A DNA stretch of 48,339 nucleotides from Nitrospiria bacterium (GTDB taxonomy: Bacteria; Nitrospirota; Nitrospiria; JACQBZ01), in assembly GCA_035517655.1 (NCBI GenBank), contig DATIYJ010000052.1, forward strand, positions 1 through 48,339. Reading direction: 5' to 3'. Positions 42,685-48,339 of this stretch are shown piece after piece; position 1 is the first letter of the stretch; each line of letters opens with the position of its first letter. The notes beneath the pieces were generated by a model. The model saw only the letters and a list, made by a program, of their open reading frames with translations, searched no databases and had not been told where the DNA came from. A program made the position numbers and the translations under genes.

Positions 42685-42794
42685 CTTCCTTACGGCAGGT
42701 TCAAAAAGGGAAGTTTACCTCTCCGGGATCATTCTGGTGCGGTTTTCCCGGAAGAACGATCGAACAAACCCTTTGACGGAGAAGGAGACCCCCC

Positions 42795-44513
42795 ATGGGG
42801 ATACCGCTTCGGGTATTGGTCGTTGAGGATTCGGAGGAAGATGCCTCGTTGCTTGTAACGGAATTGCAGCGCGGCGGATATGACGTCACGTTTGAACGGG
42901 TCGATACATCTACGGCGATGGTGGTCGCTCTGAATAAACAAACCTGGGATATTGTCTTCGCCGACTACACCATGCCCAACTTTAGCGGGGCCGAGGCGTT
43001 GGCGCACGTGAAGGAGAGGGAACTTGAGGTCCCGTTCATCTTCGTGTCCGGGACGATGGGGGAAGAGACGGCGGTGGAGGCGATGAAATCCGGCGCGCAG
43101 GATTACATCATGAAAAACAATCTGAAACGATTGCTGCCCACCGTGGAACTGCAGCTGCACACGGCGGCGGTTCGGCGGGAGCGCAGACGGGCGGATGAGG
43201 CGGTCCATTACCTGGCCTATCACGACGTCCTGACCGACCTTCCGAACCGAAACGTGTTTTACGACCGCATGCAACAGGCCATCCTGACCGGCTACCGCGA
43301 ACGAAAGCCGCTGGCCCTGCTGCTGTTGGACCTGAATCGATTCAAGGAAGTCAACGACACCTTCGGCCATCATTGCGCCGACCTTCTCCTGCGGCAAATC
43401 GGGCCGCGCTTGCGACGATGCCTGCGCGAATCCGACACCGTGGCCCGGATGGGGGGTGATGAGTTTGCGATTCTTCTTCCGAACACCCACGTGGAAGGCG
43501 CCAGCCTGACCGCGCGGAAGATCCTAAAGACGCTCGAAGCTCCCTTCCTGTTGGGCGAGGCGACGATTGAGGTGGGCGTGAGCATCGGGATCGCGCTCCA
43601 TCCCGATCACGGTGAAGAGGCGGATGTTCTCTACCAGCGGGCGGACATGGCGATGTACGTGACCAAGCAGGCGGGCGGCGGGTATGCGGTCTATGTTCCG
43701 GAACATGAGCAGCAGAGCCCCCGACGACTGATGCTCACGTCAAAATTGCGCCACGCGATCGAGTATGGAGAACTAAGCATGCACTATCAGCCCCAGTTGA
43801 GCCTCGGGTCGAACCGGATCATTGGCGTGGAGGCCCTGTCGCGCTGGCTGCATCCGGATCTGGGCGCGATCCCGCCGGACCAGTTCATTCCCCTGGCGGA
43901 GCAGACCGGATTGATCAAACCCTTCACGCAATGGGTGCTCAAAACCGTCGGCCGTCAACACGAGGAATGGAAGGAGGCGGGCATGACCCTCCCCATTTCC
44001 GTCAACCTGTCGGCGAGGAATATGCAGGAAACGCAGCTGCCGGATCAGATTTCCGAACTGGTTCAGACCGGCGGCATCCTGCCCGGTCTGCTGGGATTCG
44101 AGCTGACGGAAAGCATGATCATGGCCAACCCGATGCGTGCGATGCAGATTCTCGGACGTCTGAACACCATGGGCATTCCCCTTTCCATCGACGATTTCGG
44201 CACGGGTTACTCATCATTGGGATACCTCAAAAAACTGCCGGTGAAGACGATCAAAATCGACAAATCGTTTATTGTGGACCGGGTCGAGAATCAGGACGAC
44301 TCGGTGATCGTGAAGTCGATCATCAATATGGGCCATAGTCTGGGACTCGAGGTCATCGCCGAAGGAGTGGAGGATCAACACACGCAGGATCGTCTGGCAA
44401 GCCTCGGCTGCGACGCGGTTCAGGGCTATCACATCAGCTGGCCTCTTCCGTCCGGTGAGATGACCTCTTGGCTGAAAGAATCGCCGTGGGGTTTTAAAGG
44501 AGGCGCCGCGTAA
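42795..44513 (+). CDS. Response regulator with GGDEF and EAL domains
   Basis: 572 aa. Receiver domain 1-120 with Asp57; GGDEF domain about 138-305, motif GGDEF 220-224 intact, and an inhibitory site RESD at 211-214 five residues before it; EAL domain about 315-565 with EAL 346-348, DDFGTGYSS and KIDKSF. Both synthesis and breakdown of cyclic di-GMP are therefore possible, with product inhibition of synthesis. AAGGAG (42782-42787) sets the start. It is followed at 44.7 kb by a PAS histidine kinase that could phosphorylate it. Its N- and C-terminal ends are copied in a relic at 46739. Confidence 0.94.
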   Translation: MGIPLRVLVVEDSEEDASLLVTELQRGGYDVTFERVDTSTAMVVALNKQTWDIVFADYTMPNFSGAEALAHVKERELEVPFIFVSGTMGEETAVEAMKSGAQDYIMKNNLKRLLPTVELQLHTAAVRRERRRADEAVHYLAYHDVLTDLPNRNVFYDRMQQAILTGYRERKPLALLLLDLNRFKEVNDTFGHHCADLLLRQIGPRLRRCLRESDTVARMGGDEFAILLPNTHVEGASLTARKILKTLEAPFLLGEATIEVGVSIGIALHPDHGEEADVLYQRADMAMYVTKQAGGGYAVYVPEHEQQSPRRLMLTSKLRHAIEYGELSMHYQPQLSLGSNRIIGVEALSRWLHPDLGAIPPDQFIPLAEQTGLIKPFTQWVLKTVGRQHEEWKEAGMTLPISVNLSARNMQETQLPDQISELVQTGGILPGLLGFELTESMIMANPMRAMQILGRLNTMGIPLSIDDFGTGYSSLGYLKKLPVKTIKIDKSFIVDRVENQDDSVIVKSIINMGHSLGLEVIAEGVEDQHTQDRLASLGCDAVQGYHISWPLPSGEMTSWLKESPWGFKGGAA

Positions 44514-44676
44514 AGCCAGGCACATGAACCGGTCGCTTGGAGATCGGATGACGGGCTTGCCATTCAATCGTCTCTGCACAAACGGGAATTCCCCGAAACC
44601 TCAACGGAGCCGGGCCGGCCGATCGCGCTTCCCGTCTCTATCTTAAGGGTTTTTTCAAAGGCAGGAAGTCACCGCC

Positions 44677-44784
44677 GTGACGGATCAAGATCAACCAAAG
44701 ACCCCCCCTCCTTTCGAAGGCATCCTGGAAGCTCTGCCCGATGCCCTTATCACCAAAGAATGTGCGCGAGGCCAGCTTGCTTGA
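44677..44784 (+). pseudogene. Out-of-frame PAS-start relic before the histidine kinase
   Basis: A GTG-led 35-codon frame with GGCAGGAAG (44660-44668) before it reads [15 protein letters not shown], which resembles the first helix of a PAS domain, then stops. The kinase frame starts within it at 44741 (+1 frame) and continues with [20 protein letters not shown], its own first PAS helix. This looks like the trace of a further PAS domain lost by deletion or frameshift. Confidence 0.4.
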
Positions 44785-46240
44785 GCCCAGGTTTCAGGAA
44801 TTATTGGAGTTCATGCCGGATGCCATTGTGATCGTAGATCGAGAGGGCCGGATCGTGCTGGTGAACGCCCAGACCGAGAAACTGTTCGGCTACCGCCGGG
44901 TCGAGTTGCTCGGTCAGACGCTTGAGATGCTGGTTCCTGAACGGTTCCGAGGCGCTCATGCCGGTGAGCGGACCGGCTACTTCGGCGATCCGCGCGTGCG
45001 CCCGATGGAGTCCGGGCTGGAGCTGTACGCGTTACGCAGGGACGGCACGGAATTTCCGGCGGAGATCAGCTTGAGTCCGCTGGAGACGGAGGAAGGCACG
45101 TTGGTGATCAGCGCGATCCGCGACATCACCGAACGCAAACGGGCGGGGGCCAAGTTTCGCGGGTTGGTGGAAGCGGCCCCGGACGCGATCGTGATTGTAA
45201 ACCGGGAGGGCCGCGTCGTCCTGGTAAACGCCCAGACCGAGCGGCTGTTCGGATATGCCCGGGGCGAGCTATTGGGTCAGTCGGTTGAGATGCTGGTTCC
45301 TGAGCGTCTTCAAGAGGTCCATTCGGGCCACCGGACCGGTTACCTGAGCGACCCCCGCGTACGGCCCATGGGAGCGGGACTGGAGTTGTATGGGAAGCGA
45401 AAAGACGGAAGTCAGGTTCCGGTCGAGATCAGTTTAAGTCCTCTGGAAACCGAAGAAGGGATCCTGGCCATCAGCACGATCCGGGACATCACCGAGCGCA
45501 AGCAGGCGGAAAAAGAGATGCGCAAGCTCAATGCCCATCTTGAAGCCGCCAATAAAGAGCTCGAGGCCTTCAGTTATTCCGTCTCCCACGACCTTCGCGC
45601 ACCGCTGCGACATATCCATGGGTTCGTCGAAATGCTCAAAGAACAGGCGAAGGCTCAACTCGATGAGAAAAGCCAGCGCTACATGAACACGATCATGAAC
45701 TCGGCCAAGCGGATGGGCAATTTGATCGACGACCTCCTGGTCTTTTCTCGGATGGGAAAGACCGAGATGCGAATGGAGAAGGTCAATCTCGATCACCTTG
45801 TCCGGGAGACGATTAAAGATCTACGGACAGAAATACAGGGCCGCGAGATCGCGTGGAAGCTCGACAGCCTGCCGGAGGTCTACGGGGATGCGGCCATGCT
45901 GAAGCAGGTCTGGGTCAATCTGATCGACAACGCCGTGAAGTACACCCGTACCCGCGCACGGGCCGAGATCGAGGTCGGGGGCAGACCGGAAGGAGAGGAA
46001 TACGTCTTCTTTGTTCGAGACAACGGCGTTGGATTCGATCCGCAGTATGCCGGAAAACTTTTCGGTGTTTTTCAGCGCCTGCACAATTCGGACGAATTCG
46101 AGGGGACCGGGATCGGGCTGGCCAACGTCCGTCGGATTGTCCTCCGTCATGGGGGACGGACCTGGGCCGAGGGGCGCGTGGACGGCGGCGCCGTCTTTTA
46201 TTTTTCGTTGCCGAACCGGGAGGAGGAGACCGGCAAATGA
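44741..46240 (+). CDS. Histidine kinase with two tandem PAS domains
   Basis: 499 aa, no membrane segment, so a cytoplasmic sensor. PAS1 about 17-133 and PAS2 about 139-255 are near copies ([20 protein letters not shown] and [20 protein letters not shown]), a recent duplication. HisKA with His283 in [18 protein letters not shown], then HATPase: [36 protein letters not shown]. It resembles the kinases of phytochrome-like systems, with no light-binding domain. The stop overlaps the next gene (ATGA), a single-domain regulator, its probable target. Confidence 0.92.
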   Translation: MPLSPKNVREASLLEPRFQELLEFMPDAIVIVDREGRIVLVNAQTEKLFGYRRVELLGQTLEMLVPERFRGAHAGERTGYFGDPRVRPMESGLELYALRRDGTEFPAEISLSPLETEEGTLVISAIRDITERKRAGAKFRGLVEAAPDAIVIVNREGRVVLVNAQTERLFGYARGELLGQSVEMLVPERLQEVHSGHRTGYLSDPRVRPMGAGLELYGKRKDGSQVPVEISLSPLETEEGILAISTIRDITERKQAEKEMRKLNAHLEAANKELEAFSYSVSHDLRAPLRHIHGFVEMLKEQAKAQLDEKSQRYMNTIMNSAKRMGNLIDDLLVFSRMGKTEMRMEKVNLDHLVRETIKDLRTEIQGREIAWKLDSLPEVYGDAAMLKQVWVNLIDNAVKYTRTRARAEIEVGGRPEGEEYVFFVRDNGVGFDPQYAGKLFGVFQRLHNSDEFEGTGIGLANVRRIVLRHGGRTWAEGRVDGGAVFYFSLPNREEETGK

Positions 46241-46692
46241 ATGACGTCAAGAACATCTTGCTGGCCGAGGACAATGCGGAAGATGTCGAGATGACCCTGG
46301 GGGCGCTTTCGCAGCACAACCTTGCGAACGATGTGGTCGTGGTGCGGGACGGCGCCGAAGCGTTGGATTATCTTTATTATCGCGGTAAATTTGAGGATCG
46401 TGCGGCCGGAAATCCAGCCGTGATCCTGCTCGACTTAAAAATGCCGAAAGTGAACGGTTTGGAAGTATTAAAAACGATCAAGTCGGATGAGAAACTGAAA
46501 ATGGTCCCGGTGGTGATGCTGACGTCGTCGCGCGAGGAACCCGACCTGATCGAGAGTTACAAACTGGGCGCGAATGCCTTTGTGGTCAAGCCGGTGGACT
46601 TTCAGGAGTTCATCGAGGCGGTCAAGCGCCTCGGCATTTTCTGGGCATTGATGAACGAGCCGCCGCCCGGGAGCGTGAAAAAAACGAAGTAG
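46237..46692 (+). CDS. Single-domain response regulator (CheY/Rcp1-like)
   Basis: 151 aa. [18 protein letters not shown] (acidic pocket), [16 protein letters not shown] with the phosphoacceptor Asp, [10 protein letters not shown] and [11 protein letters not shown]. The start ATG 46237 overlaps the kinase stop; the longer frame from 45853 is not used. It resembles Rcp1-type regulators that follow PAS or phytochrome kinases and relay phosphate to another protein. No output domain. Confidence 0.92.
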   Translation: MNDVKNILLAEDNAEDVEMTLGALSQHNLANDVVVVRDGAEALDYLYYRGKFEDRAAGNPAVILLDLKMPKVNGLEVLKTIKSDEKLKMVPVVMLTSSREEPDLIESYKLGANAFVVKPVDFQEFIEAVKRLGIFWALMNEPPPGSVKKTK

Positions 46693-46738
46693 ATCCTCAC
46701 GGGCAAGTCGGTGGAGATCGGTTCAGCGAGACAACGGC

Positions 46739-46939
46739 ATGGACAAACCTCTTCGCGCATTAATCGTCGCGGATTCGGTGGAGGACGCTGATCTGTTGCT
46801 GGAGGAGCTTCGGCGCGGCGGCTGCGACCCGGCCTACAAACAGATACATGCCGCCGAGACGATGACGGCCAATGATCTGACCCGATGGCTGCACGAGTCG
46901 CCGTGGGGATTGATGAAAATCGGAAGAGGAGTGGAATAG
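46739..46939 (+). pseudogene. Deletion fusion of a second REC-GGDEF-EAL gene
   Basis: 66 codons. Residues 1-43 (MDKPLRALIVADSVEDADLL onward) match the first part of the receiver in the 42795 gene (MGIPLRVLVVEDSEEDASLL), while residues 45-57 (NDLTRWLHESPWG) match its last residues (GEMTSWLKESPWG). About 500 codons between the two are missing. The receiver has lost its Asp and most of its fold, so it is a scar, though still an open frame. Its last bases supply the ribosome site of the next gene. Confidence 0.75.
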
Positions 46940-46940
46940 A

Positions 46941-48339
46941 ATGGTCCCATCGGTTCCCGAGCGGTACCCTTCCCACCGGCGCTGGGCGTCTCTGTCCGCA
47001 TATGTTGTTTCCGCTGTCGGGTGCCTCGCGCTCGTCGGCTGGACGTTCGACATCGCGCTTCTCAGAAGCGTTCACCCCGGCTTCGTTGCGATGAATCCGA
47101 CGACCGCGCTGGCCTTCATCCTGTCCGGCGCGGCGCTCCGAATCTCGGTCCTGCAAACGACGGAACGGCGGATCCGTCTCCTGGGACGGGTTTGCGGTCT
47201 TGCGGTCGGTCTTTTGGGATTTCTGCGGCTTTGTGAATATCTGTTCGGTTGGGACTTGGGGGTGAACGTTCTGTTGTTGAAAGAACAGGTCCTGGCCCTG
47301 TCGCCTCCGAATCGGATGGCGGCGACGACGGCGCTGACTTTTCTGCTGCTAGGTTTCGCCTTCATCGTTCAAGATGCCGAATCCGGGGGCGGCCGGCGGC
47401 TTGCCGAGCCGTTGATTCTCCTTTCAGCGTTTCTTTCCCTGATCGCGGTCATCGGCTATATCTACCAAAACAAATACTTTTACGATCTCACGATGGCGTT
47501 GCATACCGCCCTGACCCTTCTCGTGCTCTGCTCCGGGCTTCTTTGCGCTCGGCCTGATTACGGATTCATGAAGATCGTCTTCAGCGAGAGGTTGGGCGGG
47601 GTTTTCGCGCGCCGCCTTTTCCCCGCCGCCGTCGCTCTGCCGCTTATTCTCGACGTTATGAAGTTGGAAGGACAGCGGGCCGGATGGTACGACGTGGAGA
47701 CGGGGTCGGCCCTGCTTACGGCCCTGCGGATCGTCATTTTAGTCGGTTTCATCTGGTGGACTTCGATCTCACTCGATCGTATCGACGCTGAACGGCGGTC
47801 CAATGAGGAAAAGCTGCGTGAAAGCAGTGAGCGCATTCAACTCCTGCTTGATTCCACCGCGGAAGCCATCTATGGGATAAACCTTCAGGGATTCTGCACG
47901 TTCTGCAACGCCTCCAGCCTCCGTCTTTTGGGTTATTCGACCGCCGCTGAACTGATCGGCAAGAACATGCATAACCTGGTGCACCATTCCAAGCCCGATG
48001 GATCTCCATACCCCCTGGAGGAATGCAAATTATACAAAGCCTTTCGGGCGGGAGAAGAGAGTCAACACGGAGACGAGGTTCTCTGGCACGCCGGCGGAAG
48101 CTCTTTTCCAATCGAATATTGGTCGTATCCGGTGCGACAGAACGGGGTGACGATCGGTTCTGTCGTGGCCTTTATCGACATCACCGAGCGTAAACGGACC
48201 GAGAATGAGATGAGGGGGACGAACTCGAAACTGACCGCCTTGGTCGATGAGCTTGAAGCGCGCAAACGGGAGATGAGCCTCCTGAACGAAATGGGCAATC
48301 TGCTCCAGACCTGCCGCAGCTTGCAAGAGGCCAATGACG
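46941..48339 (+). CDS. Membrane sensor protein with PAS and start of GAF domain, 3' truncated
   Basis: 466 codons without a stop to the window edge. ATG 46941 has GAGGAG (46926-46931) 9 nt before it. About eight hydrophobic segments occupy residues 20-290 (for example VVSAVGCLALVGWTF, ALTFLLLGFAFIV, LLSAFLSLIAVIGYIYQ). A coiled segment leads to a PAS domain about 295-420 (LLLDSTAEAIYGINLQG ... VVAFIDITERKRTENE), then MSLLNEMGNLLQTCRSLQEA, the usual lead-in to a GAF domain. The output domain lies outside the window; a diguanylate cyclase or histidine kinase is likely from the context. Confidence 0.85.
   Translation, partial: MVPSVPERYPSHRRWASLSAYVVSAVGCLALVGWTFDIALLRSVHPGFVAMNPTTALAFILSGAALRISVLQTTERRIRLLGRVCGLAVGLLGFLRLCEYLFGWDLGVNVLLLKEQVLALSPPNRMAATTALTFLLLGFAFIVQDAESGGGRRLAEPLILLSAFLSLIAVIGYIYQNKYFYDLTMALHTALTLLVLCSGLLCARPDYGFMKIVFSERLGGVFARRLFPAAVALPLILDVMKLEGQRAGWYDVETGSALLTALRIVILVGFIWWTSISLDRIDAERRSNEEKLRESSERIQLLLDSTAEAIYGINLQGFCTFCNASSLRLLGYSTAAELIGKNMHNLVHHSKPDGSPYPLEECKLYKAFRAGEESQHGDEVLWHAGGSSFPIEYWSYPVRQNGVTIGSVVAFIDITERKRTENEMRGTNSKLTALVDELEARKREMSLLNEMGNLLQTCRSLQEAND

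Noticed and set aside
46933-46945. -10-like ATAGAATGGTCCC, same as at 11545-11557
   Set aside because: No -35 at 15-19 nt; the segment is the end of a pseudogene plus a start codon, so it is likely coincidence.
1-48339. CRISPR array, prophage, insertion sequence or plasmid origin
   Set aside because: No regularly spaced repeats, Cas, integrase, transposase or Rep genes were seen; the repeats found are only isolated pairs.

Overview
This window reads as chromosomal DNA of a GC-rich, Gram-negative-type bacterium. It has lipoprotein signals, beta-barrel-like proteins, a DUF1207-type outer membrane protein and a complete bacterial type II fatty acid synthesis cluster. ClpC, an HspR-like repressor with a DnaJ/CbpA chaperone, a two-gene Rieske/cytochrome b complex with b6f-type haem spacing and a fused cytochrome c, and many two-component and c-di-GMP genes suggest a Nitrospirota- or NC10-like lineage. 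That placement is inference from gene content, not a sequence search. Almost all ORFs are intact and packed. There is no rRNA gene, intact tRNA, CRISPR array or insertion sequence.

Layout. 0-11 kb is an accessory-looking stretch of mostly single genes: the tail of a TIG/InlB-type repeat surface protein, a membrane-anchored phosphoesterase, DUF302 and DUF1207 proteins, an acyl-CoA synthetase, a small lipoprotein, a methyltransferase, an MntP/YtaF-like membrane protein, an ankyrin protein, a YbhB-like protein and a VanZ-like protein. It contains dispersed repeats, a gene fragment and a tRNA-like relic. 11-20.9 kb holds a possible 52-aa gene, an MFS transporter, FtsH, an FAD-dependent reductase, HemW, the Rieske plus cytochrome b/c pair, and a CbpA/HspR pair. 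20.8-24.6 kb (minus strand) is a histidine kinase and HD-GYP response regulator operon. Divergent from it at 24.8 kb is an acyl-ACP reductase-like gene, followed by clpC, a TPR protein and tsaD.

31-38.9 kb is the conserved lipid block yceD-rpmF-plsX-fabH-fabD-fabG-acpP-fabF-rnc and a TPR membrane protein. It couples ribosome and membrane synthesis: PlsX and FabH/D/G/F all work on acyl-ACP carried by AcpP. The acyl-ACP reductase-like enzyme 6 kb upstream would draw on the same pool. 39-42.3 kb has a putative outer membrane protein, a DUF192 protein and a VCBS-repeat lipoprotein. 42.8 kb to the end is a signalling cluster: REC-GGDEF-EAL, a PAS-PAS histidine kinase, a single-domain response regulator, a deletion scar of a second REC-GGDEF-EAL gene, and a membrane PAS sensor running off the window.

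The observations most worth following are: three genes with an identical 6-nt gap between a -10 box and the start codon (predicted leaderless mRNAs); the acyl-ACP reductase-like enzyme with its conserved cysteine; the deletion-fusion relic at 46.7 kb; a duplicated 3' gene fragment at 3.6 kb; the fused cytochrome b/c; and non-canonical CTG and ATT starts. I found no wholly new multi-gene system that the sequence alone would prove.
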